From contig NC_049986.1 in NCBI RefSeq assembly GCF_000003815.2, forward strand, positions 11,449,354-11,513,353: 64,000 nucleotides of DNA, read 5' to 3'. Origin of the DNA: Branchiostoma floridae (lineage: Eukaryota > Chordata > Leptocardii > Amphioxiformes > Branchiostomatidae). A model generated the notes under the pieces. It worked only from the letters and a program-made list of their open reading frames with translations. It was not told where the DNA came from and did not search any database. Shown here piece after piece: positions 31,897 to 43,200 of the stretch; position 1 is the first letter of the stretch, and every line of letters starts with the position of its first letter. The position numbers and the translations under genes are program-made.

Positions 31897-32651
31897 ATCT
31901 CCATGAAAAATGGAGATATAGTTTTGGGTGTGTCTGTGTGTGTGTTTGTTTGTGTTTCCGGATATTTGTGGTCAGCATAAATCAAGTTCCTCTTGATGGA
32001 TTGCCATGATATTTGGTATGTAAGTAGGTGTTGGAAAGGCGAAGGTCAAGGTCAATTTTGGGCCCCCTGGTATGTGACCTTGGTACTGCAGCAGAAATTC
32101 ATTTTTTTTGCATCTTTTGACCTGGATGTGCTGGGGTCTTGATTTTTTGGCGGCAGATAGCTTGTGACGAAAGGAGTATGTGGTATATGTTTGGGTCCCC
32201 TAGCAGGTTGCTCTGGAACTGCAGCGGCGTTCTTCTCAAAATCTTCTTAGGAGGATAACTGGGCAAGGGAACGACAAATTTAGATGAAATTTGGTATGTA
32301 GGTAGCTTAGACAGAGATGTACATGATCAAGTGAAAATTATGCAACCTGGCACTTAATTTGCATAATTAATGAGGGAAATCTATATTTGTAGTGTTTGCC
32401 ATTGTAGGACTCAAAACCTGCCATATATGTAGTTTGTGGCTGGTGGTACATTAACAGATATCATTTATGCAAATACGTCCCTAATTTGCATAATTAATGT
32501 AAAAGTGCTATAATTATTCTAAATGGTAAATGATTGCACAGTCAACATTGTGACCAGTGTAAGTTATCTAAATGGGCACATAACCAAGCATAGATTATGT
32601 AAATGTGGAAATTATTTACATAATCAGACATTCAGACTATTTCATGGAGAT
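31897..32651. mobile_element. Unclassified 755-bp repeat with ATCTCCATGAAA termini
   Basis: The left end ATCTCCATGAAA is matched by TTTCATGGAGAT at the right end. The left terminus continues into a small palindrome (ATCTCCAT...ATGGAGAT) and a TGTGTG-rich stretch. There are several TTTGCATAATTAATG-type words inside and no ORF. It is probably an interspersed non-autonomous element. Class and target duplication are not determined. Confidence 0.6.
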
Positions 32652-33472
32652 ATGAGGTCTCCTATACTGTGATGTAACGCGTTATATTTACTTAAGTCAG
32701 TTGGGCTTCATACTCAACGTTTTGGGGGTATCTTTACAGTACATTTTCTTGAGTTGTCCTTGATATGATAGGGTAAACCAAGCTCCTTGGGTAAACGAAA
32801 AACCATAACTGCAGCCAATGGTGAACGACGACCATTCACGTGCGTCATCTAGCGATATTTTGTAAACTGCAGCAGTGCCCTTTGCCCTGCGGTCAGTATC
32901 GTTACCTGTCATGGCCGCCGAGAAAGACAGTTTGTTTGTTACCCAGGGTTGTTTCTTGTTGTGTACCTGCGTCAAAGGTGCTTAAATAGTACTCTTTAGG
33001 TCACTGTACCCACAGAAAGTACTGGCAAACGCTGGGGATAATGCTCAGGTAGGAAAGAGGCTAAGATATTTCCGGGTCGTACGTCGGTCACAAAATAATA
33101 ATTTTGAAGCTCGTAGAGCAGGAAGAAAATTTTGTAACGTTGCGTTGTATTACGTTGTATGTACTTTTGCTATAACAAGATAGATTTTGCTCCATTTTTA
33201 TGACTTACCAAATCAATCTGCGTAACAGAGATGATTGTAGGAGATGTCATGTCATGAGAACTGCTAAAATACTGTTTTATTTGATAAACTTTCTTATAAA
33301 CGTTTAAGTAACAGTTGGTGTTACCTGTCAATCAAAGCATAGTATTTTATTTTACATTACATGGATATGGAGGTTACCAATGTGACATTAGTTCACTTTG
33401 TAGCTGCTATCCCCGTATTTTATTATGACTATTTGTGTTTTGATGAATTCCATATATGATATATATAGTTAA
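32652..33472. other. Intergenic, upstream of RNF26-like gene; no gene seen
   Basis: The stretch between two mobile elements contains no recognisable coding sequence. A non-coding first exon of the RNF26-like gene may start here, because an acceptor-like site precedes its ATG exon near 34153. No donor could be assigned with confidence. Confidence 0.4.
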
Positions 33473-34022
33473 AGGCGCCCAGAGCAGTTTTTTTAGTCTT
33501 TTCAAATTTAATTTTCAAGTCATTTTTACACACAGTAAGCTTACATAACACTTTATCATTGCATATCGACCTTTATTAAGCAAAGATGAGACGTCGCTGG
33601 GTGGTGAGAACGCATTGAAAATCTGAGCGCTGCACGTGCCATTATTTCAAATTTTCGGAACGCACGCGAACATGACCAATGCGTCCCGAACGCTTCCGGA
33701 GATGTCGTCACTTGTTCGAATAAGGTTTCGATTTGCGAACGGGCGAATCAGATTCAATTCGCTCAATGACCTCATGCGTTCGAAAATCTCCGAAAAGTAC
33801 CGACGGGAAACCGTTAGTGGCTCGATCCTGTGCTGATTTATTGTAGGATATAATAAATGAAAGGGGTCCGTTTGCGGCATGTTTGTGCATCCTTTTAAAC
33901 GCTGAAAGTACGAAATAATGATAAAAATGTGCTAGTTTGTTGAAGTATATGTCAATATCGTACCGATTGTCTCATCCAGAATATTTTTTATTTTAATGCA
34001 CTAAAAACTGCTATGGGTGCCT
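33473..34022. mobile_element. MITE with TTAA target duplication (piggyBac- or Kolobok-like)
   Basis: The left end AGGCGCCCAGAGCAGTTTTT and the right end (ACTGCTATGGGTGCCT) are imperfect inverted repeats. TTAA flanks both sides (33469-33472 and 34023-34026). At 550 bp with no transposase ORF, it is non-autonomous. TTAA targets are typical of piggyBac and Kolobok; which one cannot be decided here. Confidence 0.8.
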
Positions 34023-34234
34023 TTAAGACTATGATAAGGGCACAATAACTAATGACATCTTGAATTTACTTCTAATTTTGAAGTAACGTTAGTCTAAACA
34101 AGACATCCACATAACGTTAACAATTTGGTATTTTTTTGTTTTGTTTTTTGCAGGTTCTTCCCATAGCAGATTTCAGACTGTAACGCTTAGTTTGTAGGCT
34201 CAAGAATAGTCCCATCAGTGATTGAATCATTACC

Positions 34235-37200
34235 ATGGCAACCGTACTAAACACACTGTCGGCCATCCTGGAGTCGGTGGAGGAAGGCGTGGGGCGGGCG
34301 CTGTACTTCGGACACAGACTCCTGACGCTCCACTACAACATGATGTCCACAGTGTTCACCACGCTCCACTTCATCCTCAGTGCCACAGTCAATACTGTGG
34401 TGTCGGTGGCTAAAACATGCTGGGGAGTCCTCACTCAGGTATTATAATACTTCATATTTGTATCACTGCACTATTGGTGCATGTTAACGTTACGGGTACA
34501 TATTTAAAGGTATAACCGTTATAGATATTCAAAGCATACGAATGGCAGCTGTTTGTGATAATCATTATTTTCTTTATTAAAGGGGAGGCATGGGTTACCA
34601 TTCATATTTGTCTAAGGTGACCCTACAGAATGTTTTATTCCATTGTGGTTGGTCGTTTTTTTTCCAAAGAGGTACAGTCTCCCTTAAACCTCCTTGTTGG
34701 TTTTATTAAGATCCTTCAGAGATAACATATTCACTATTCTTTCTGTTGTCCAGCAAAACGAAATGATGCAAATATAATGACTGAAATGTATAACGTTACA
34801 ATATGCATTTTGGTTTTAGAGAAACTGTAAATAAGGTATGTCAAAATTAGAGCAGGAAGGTGCAAAAATCAATGCAAACTCTGAAGAAAAGAAAAAAAGA
34901 ACCAAAATTTTGTATTTATTTTGACAGTTCTTTGTGCTGGTATTGTACTACCTGTAGTGTATGACTATTTTGATATTTGTCTCCCCCAGATCTGTACCCT
35001 CCTGTTGGACCTGCTGTACCTAACAGGGTTAGTGGTGCAGTACGTCCTGGTGTGCCTTCAGGTGGCCGGCGGGGTCATCTGGGACTTCAGTGGAGTTCTC
35101 AAGCTGGTTCTCACTTATGTTTCCGCTCAGACCTGGCATGCATTGTGTACAGTAGGGTCCCATACGCTGTGTGGCCTTCAAGTCTGCGGTAAGACATTAC
35201 TCCATGGAGTATTGGAAGGATGGCAGGCCGTGAAGTCGGGAGTCCACCTGACAGGTAGCCATGTGTTCTCCTGGGTGACCACAGCAGGGACAAGTCTGTT
35301 TGGTGGACTGCAGGCACTGTTGACCAACACTTTTGCAGCTGTACAGGCACTGGTTACCAACACTTTAGGAGCTGTACAGGCACTGGTGACTAACACTCTG
35401 GCAGCTGTACAGATGTTAGTGACTGGGATTCTCACAGTGATACAAACAGTTCTGATATTCCTGCTGAGCAGCCTCCAGGCTGTGCTGCTGCACGTTTTTA
35501 CCGCAGCACAGCTCCTGGCCATGCAGACAGTCACAGGGCTGCAGCTGGGGGTCAACTACATTATAGCAGCCCTGCAGTACCTGGTCACCAACGTGGTGGT
35601 GCTGCTGCAACTTCTCCAGCAGGGAATCTTCTACGTCCTCGCTGAGTCGTTCCACGGACTTCACGCCGCCGTGTCGTTCCTGGGGACGTGTGCCTGGATG
35701 GTGCCGCAGCTTCTTCTGAATGGAATTCTCGCAATGGCGTACATTCTGTACTCCGTGTCGTCCAGCACGGTGTACTATCTTGCAGAAGGACTGACCTACC
35801 TGCAGGAGTCCATGCTGACCAGCGTGAGGAAAGCAGTGGACTTCCTCTGGCTGACAGTGTCCATATTCTCACTGGAACTTGTAGCAGCTATCGTCTTGCT
35901 GGGGGCCACAGCCATACTGGTAAAGAAGTGGGATGACACCACCCTGCCTCCCCTCCCTGACATCACCCAGCACCTGAACATGTGGACGTTCGGACAGAAC
36001 CTGGAGAACACACAGAACAGGGAGGAGCCAGAAGAAGCAGAGGAGGAAGAAGAGAGGGATGATGGGAGTGATGTGGAGGATTCTGGGAGGGAGGACAATG
36101 ACGGGTACAGTTCGTCGTTGGACAGTTCTGCGAGTGACGAGGGCTCCGAGAGTGAGGAGGGGAGGGAGAGGCACCCACTTCCACCCAGACTTCAGCGGTA
36201 CAACCTTCGCACACGAAATGGTATGCCAGCTTCTTTCTCAAATGTGAATGTTTTTTTACTATAGGGCGATCTGTGATTTTCATTATATTTCAGCCATACA
36301 TAGTATGGTGAAATATATTGTTATATTTCAGCCATACATAGTATGGTGAAATATATTGTATTCGTAATGTTTCTTTCTTTCTTTCTTTCTTTCTCCTGTC
36401 AAATCTTCAAAGTGATTCATCTCCGCCGTTCCTGGACCGAATGACCTGAAATTTGGCACAGGGGTAGAATGGGCTAATACCTTGATGCTTTTTTCTCAGT
36501 TTTTTCATATCTGCCTCTAAAATGATTTTATTGAGATTTTTTGGTCAATTTTAGACCAAAACTGTATATTTTGGCCCCTGTACCCTGGTATTACAACCAA
36601 ATGAGCTGAAATTTGACAGAGATGTGCCTCGATAATGCTCCCATATAAATTCGATGACACTTTTGGTGTACAGTACAACAAAATGCTTATTTTTGCGATT
36701 TTTTTGACCAATTTTTGACCAAAAAAGGACACTTTTGGCTCCTGTACCTTGGTATTGCAACCGAATGAGCTGAAATTTGACACAGATGTGCCTTGATAAT
36801 GCTCCCATATAAATTCGATAACACTTTTGGTGTACAGTACAACAAAATGCTTATTTTTGCGATTTTTTGACCAATTTTTGACCAAAAAAGGACACTTTTG
36901 GCCCCTGTACCCTGGTATTGCAACCAAATGAGCTGAAATTTGACAGAGATGTGCCTTGATAATGCCCCCATATAAATTCAATAACACTTTTGGTGTACAG
37001 TACAACAAAATGCTTATTTTTGCGATTTTTTGACCAATTTTTGACCAAAAAAGGACACTTTTGGCTCCTGTACCTTGGTATTGCAACCGAATGAGCTGAA
37101 ATTTAACACAGATGTGCCTTGATAATCCCTTCATATAAATTCAATAACACTTTTGGTGTACAGTGCAACAAAATGCTTATTTTTGCGATTTTTGGCCAAT

Positions 37201-40200
37201 TTTTGACCAAAAAAGGACACTTTTGGCTCCTGTACCCTGGTATTACAATTAAATGACCTGAAATTTGGTATAGATAGGCATTAGATACTTATTAACAAGA
37301 TTCAAGTAAAATTTTTGACATAAACAACTTTAAAATGATTAATTTTGGCACTTTTCTGAGGGGAAATTTGTTTTCTTTTGGCCTCCTGACGTGACCTTCC
37401 GTGACCCCGCACAGAGCCACACCTGTGCGCGTCAGCCGGAGAGTTAATTGAATCAAAGACCTAGCCAATCAGCGAAGAGAAGAGGAGGCCAAAGGCTAAT
37501 ATTCATAAGCGGGGCCTCATGATCCCGTATATAGCAGTGTTCCCGCCAGGGGGAGCGAAGCCCGCCTAAGGCTCTCGCATTTTAGACTATTCAGAAGGCT
37601 TTATATTGTATCAGTTCTTAGGGGCATATCTATGATAATCGCAGCAGTCACTTAACTTCTCTTCAGGAGTTTAGCGTAACACTATTTCAGGTCAAACCGT
37701 CAAAGGCAACTAAAAACAAACTTTAACGTTACTGAGTTCAACAGTACTTATAACTTGTTATCCGAAGTTGAAACGCTAGCGATGGTATTTTCGCTGCGCT
37801 GTTAGCTCCGTGCGACTGTTGTTGACGGTCTTATAACGGTATATTTTGCACCCCTGTACTCTGGTATGAGTAACATTTGGTATAGATAGGCATAAGATAG
37901 TTGGTAAAATGATCCAAGTAAAATTTTTGGCATAAAGTACTGTAAAAGGCTTAATTACAGCACTTTTTTTAGGGGAAATTGGTTTTCTTTCGTTCTCCAT
38001 GCCATGACCTTTCGGACGTTCACCCCACAGAGCCGACATCTGCACCTGCGTCTAGCCGGCAGGAAGAGTTAATTCAATTAATGGTTCAGCCAATCAGCGA
38101 AGAGGAAAGCGAAGGCTAATTAATATTCATAAGCGGGACCACACAATACGTTAACTTGAAGACTCAGGCCGTACAGACTTCTCGCCAGGATTTTTTCAAA
38201 GCGTCGGACAGGGGTCCGGGGGCCGCCGAATGTCCCTGGCGGGGTCCAGGGGCAGGGCCACTGTGGGGGGGACCCAGGTGGGCGAAGCCCCCCCCCCCCC
38301 CGAAGCTCTTGCATTTTAGACTATTGAGAAGGCTTCTTTTATCAGTTTTTTAGGGCCATATCTACGATAATCGTAGCAGTCACTTACTTCTCTTCAGCAG
38401 TTTGACTTTAAAATATTTCGGGTCAAAGCTTCAAAGACAACTAAAACCTCATAAACAACAAACTTTACTTAGCTCAACAGTATACAAAAATATTGTACGG
38501 GTTGCCATCCTTAGTTGAAGCGCTTATTTATAGCGCTAGTATCTTCGCTGCGCCGTTAGCCGCCGTGCGACTTTTGTTGACGGTCTGATATCCCTACGTC
38601 GCCGCCTCGCTGATATTCCCACGGACATGTTTCAAGAAAAATACCCAGCAAAAAACGCTGTTCTGCGTCAAATTCTATTCTATAAAACATGTGGGACTCA
38701 GTGTTACAGTCTAAATATTTTGTAGAAGCACCGCTGTAGGAAAGAAGGTCCAAGCAATGTAAAACGTCACGTAGCATGAAGTTCGCTGTCAACTGGCACA
38801 CAGCACATGACTGTTTGAAACTCTAAGTCTAATCAACAGCCGTGTTTGATTGATAGCCGGCGGTCCTTTGATGAAGTCGGCGAAAGGTGCGTTAGTTAGA
38901 AAATCTGCGTTTAGTTTTGTACTTAATTGTACATCTAAACAATTGGCTTACCTGTGCAATGTTTATATGATTAATGATCAGTGTACTGAAATCATGTGTA
39001 ACGTATGGCTCCTAGTCAATAGATCAGCATTTTTCTCTATAGTGACCACCTGTCTATAGTGGCCACATTTCTATCACTGGACTGGAACTTGCGAAAACTG
39101 CTGTATTTTCTCCAGAGCAAAAGTATGTGTTCCTAGTGCTGTTGTTGTTTGACATAAACTTTGAACATTTAAATTGTAAGTAACTTTAAACTGCCAGAGT
39201 TTCAGCCCAATAAAACACTCTCAGCGCCAGGGTATGAACAGACTGACCAGACAGACGAAAATAAATCCTCGAACAAGGTTCAATCGTATCTTCCGGGTCT
39301 GGCAGTACTGAGTTGTTAAACTAAAATAAGAATAGACTCGATGGCTGATTGCATACAAAGTAAAACAGTTTGATAGTTTTACAGCTTGAAGAAAACAAAC
39401 GCTCCTACTTCTTTAAATACATCCGAGATGCGTGGAAATCACCCACCTTCTTTGGTGGGAGATTCTGGTTCTCAGAGGGGTCCGACGTCGTCAGGCGGGT
39501 AGTCAGCATTCACAGGATGTTTCAACCTTGTCCCGCTACATCCTCGTGCTGACCGGTCAGCAGTGGTGGCCACTCACTGCTCGCCTCGCCCCTCTGGTCT
39601 CCAATTCTGCTCGTCTCTCTTGAGCCACAGCCAGCAGGAGGCCTTCTCTGCTGCTTCCCCCAACAGTCTTGTTGCTTCCTTCCTTTCTCTACCTGTTAGG
39701 CCCAGGTCTTTAAGTAATTTCCATGATGATGCTGCCGGGAATCCTCTGCATCCAATTTCCACAGGGAACAGCCATGTGTTGCACCCTTTTGCCCTGCATT
39801 CTAGCAGCAGCTCTTGATATTTGCTTCTTTTCCTTTCATGTGCCAGGTCACATCCCTCTTCCCAAGGCACAGTCAGTTCTATCATCACTATGTTGCCATC
39901 TGCGAACAGGACAATATCGGGTCTTAAGGTCGTGTGGACCACCGATGGAAACTGTAGCTTCTTTCCTAGGTCAACCCTCATCTCCCAAGCTTTGGCTTTC
40001 TGCAAGAGGTTGCTGGATGGACGTGAGGTTGCTGGTCTTTTTTCCCCCTCCCTCACAAAAGTGATTGATGCTGCTGTTTTCCTGTGGGGCTGTTTGTTCT
40101 TCTTTCTTTCCTTCTCCAATATGCTGGCCAGAACTGCAAGGACTTTATCGTGTCGCCATCTGTATCTTCCTTGTGTGAGGGCCACCTTACAGCCTGAAAG

Positions 40201-43200
40201 GATGTGTGCCATGGTGCCTCTACCCCCGCAGAGTTTACATGCTGGGTCCTCGACCAGTCCCCACCTGTGCAGATTTGCCGGAGATGGGAGTGTGTCATAA
40301 ACTGATCGCAGTAAGAAGGAAATACGGTATGGTTCTAATCTCCACAGTTCGGACCATGTTACTTTCCTCTGTGGGAGCTCCCATTTACACCAGGCTCCCT
40401 GTACTCCTAGCCCTACGGCCTTTGCTAGCCGTTTCTCATCTTCTTCACGTCTAACCTCACTCTGGATCAGGGCCCTTCTTTCTCTAGGGTTGGCTTTCTC
40501 CCACAGCTGGTACCTAGATGCTCCAAGACCTTGTCTCCCTACACATGGGATCCCAATGATGTCGCGTAGCTTTAACATGCTTTCTGCTCGCTCTACATGT
40601 GTGTCTGCTGACCACTTCCGGCCTGAACGGGTCATTACTCCGGCTTCTCTTACTTTCTGGTCTCTTGAGTCTTTATATGTCATCACTAGCCTGCATTTGG
40701 CGACTTTAAACTCTTCCACAACTGATGAGATTGGTAGCTGTAGTTGGCCTGACCTGATGTAGAGACCAATTGACGTGAAGCTCGGGGGTATTCCTAACCA
40801 CTTCCGTATGTATTTGTTTACTTTCCTCTCTATGCCCTCAACATGCGTCATTGGAATCTCATACACTGTTAACAACCAACCGAGCCTTGGTAGTAACCCA
40901 TGCTGGTATATCCACAGCTTAAACTTTCCTGGTAGGTCTGATCTCTCAGTTCTTTTCAGCCATTCCTCTACTTGTGAGCTTGTGCTTGTAGCATTGCTTC
41001 TGTCTGATAGAGTAGCATCAAACCATTTCCCTAGGCACTTAATTGGGTTGCCGTCTATTTGTGGAATGGTTTCTCCCTGGACTTGGAGGTTGAATCTGTT
41101 GGTGATCTTTCCTTTCCTTATGATCATGCTTCTGGATTTCTTTGGTTTAAAGGCCATCCTTGCCCATGTGACCATTCGGCTTAGTTCGCACAAAACCCAT
41201 CTTGCTTCCACGTGGGATCTGGTGGTGACAGTCAGGTCGTCCATGAAGCCCCTCAATGGTGGCTGTCTGGAACCTGAGGCCATGACTGGGCCCCGTGCCT
41301 TGGCCTCTGCTGCTGAGATAATAAGATTCATTGCCATTATGAAGAGAATTGGGGATATTGTGCAGCCAGTGACAATCCCCTTCTCCAGGGCCTGCCATTC
41401 AGTGATGAAGTTAGTCGTTTTGAACCTTAGCCGCAGCCCTCCAAAGTAGCTGGTGATGAGCGTCTTTATGTTGGCCGGTATATGGTAATGTTCTAGTGCT
41501 TCATGAATGGTGGCGTGTGGTATTGAGCCATACGCATTGGCCAGGTCCAACCAGACCACTGTGAGGTCGCCTTTGCTGGATTTGGCTTCTTGTATCAGCT
41601 GGCTCAGGACTCCCGTGTGCTCGAGACAACCTGAGAATCCAGGGATTCCTCCTTTCTGTATAGATGTATTGACATAAGCGTTGTCGGTTACATACATTGT
41701 TATCCTGTTTGCTAGTACTGAGAAGAAGATCTTGCATTCCACACTCAAGAGTGATATTGTCCTGAATTGACTGACTGTTGATGCGTTCTCCTCCTTCGGA
41801 ACAAAGCATCCTTCAGCCTCCTTCCAGCATACTGGGATGCTTCCCTTTACCCATATCCTTCGGAACAGCTTCCAGAGTCTACGGAGCAGGAGTGGACATT
41901 TCTTATAGACCTTATATGGGATACCGCTTGGTCCAGGTGCTGACCCAGCTCTGGCCTTCTTTACTACATCATTGACTTCTTTCCATGAGGGTTCATCGGT
42001 ATTTAGCTGCTTTTTGGGTTCCTCGGCTTTTCCAACTTTGCCGCTGGGATCCAGTGGTTCATTTCTCAATGGGTCGTTGTGTGACTGTCTCAAGAACTCC
42101 TCTACATCCTCTTTGGAGCTTGTGAGAGATCCTGACTTTTTCTCCCCAAGCAATGCTCTTGTGAACTTAAACGGGTTCTTGATAAATTGAGCCCTGTTGT
42201 TTTGCCTCTTCCTACTTCTCTTCCTTGTATTTTCCGCTCTGCGAAGTTTAGATAAGCGCTCTCGGAGCTGGCTTGTTAGCTCTTTGATCCCGGGCTTTTC
42301 GCTATCTTTGCTCAGCTTAAATCTCTTATTGAGGGTTTTGATCTCCTTTCTCAATCTCCGGATCTCTCTCTCTCTTCTGTTAGGTTGTTTGGCTTGAGGT
42401 TTATGGTTCTTCTTCTCTTCTGTTCCGAACCTTTCCCTGGCCATGTTGTATGTTAATGTGGTGAGGGTCTTGATTTTTTGCTCCACAGACCCTACCAATG
42501 TGGCTTCTAGGACTCCATTGAGATCTTGGTCAAGCTGGGACCATGCTCTGTCCTCGCTCATCTTAGGCCACTTCAATCGTTCTCTCACTGGTTGTTGCTG
42601 GTTCCCCGTTCTAGTTATCGGTGTACCGTTCTCTCGCTGCCTTTCTCTACCCACATGGGATTGGACTTCTGCTGTGGCGACCTGTGGCCTTACATTGTTG
42701 TCACCTTCTAATGCTTGGCTATCTATGGTCTGTTGGGGGCTTCTCGTGTGGCTACGGGGTGAAGTGGCAGTCGCTGAGAGATCTCCTGTACTGTGGGGTG
42801 CCTCCTGACTGGAGTTCTCCTGCGTCTCACCATGTGTTACCAATGTGCGCTGCTTCTGCCTCACCTCTTTGCCACACTTAGTCTTAGCTTGATGGATCTT
42901 CAACCCTCTACCATTTTTGCAGATTTTTCCACAGTGACATCTGGCTTCGACTACTCCCGGTCTCTGACCAGTAAAAGCGGCAGGCCATCTCTGAGTCCGG
43001 GTACTGGTCCTGGTCGTCACCAATGAATCCGATCCAACGGGCCCCTCATCCTCCCCCCCTCTCGGGTGGCCCTGGGGGTATTGCTCTTTATGTTGTGACG
43101 TAGTTGGGGTAGGGTGCTCCCGCTGACTTGCGAGTGCGTGGTGTTTTTGGGGAAACTGACCCCGTACACCGAAACCGGACTTTCCCGGGGGTCGTCTGTC

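Larger units (their letters stand above)
36358..39408. repeat. Unit 1 of the 3.2-kb intronic tandem duplication (left part)
   Basis: The unit begins GTATTCGTAATGTTTCT and a TTTC microsatellite. It continues through the 163-bp array, two diverged subunits of about 0.65-0.75 kb, and a tail ending AACGCTCCTAC. Unit 2 (46469-49664) matches it almost throughout. The retrotransposon array 39409-46051 splits unit 1, whose remainder is 46052-46469. No protein-coding potential is evident. Confidence 0.9.

Noticed and set aside
36517-37134. A 205-residue minus-strand ORF with repeated peptide motifs
   Set aside because: It overlaps the 163-bp tandem array. The period is not divisible by three, so the repeats shift frame, and the shorter copy in unit 2 breaks the ORF. 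No protein family is recognisable.
36577-37236. Regularly spaced repeats considered as a CRISPR array
   Set aside because: The whole 163-bp period is repeated with no unique spacers, and the genome is an animal's.
40775-41449. A 224-residue plus-strand ORF and similar ones at 39821 and 44640
   Set aside because: These are antisense shadows of the retrotransposon ORF and occur identically in both copies for that reason.
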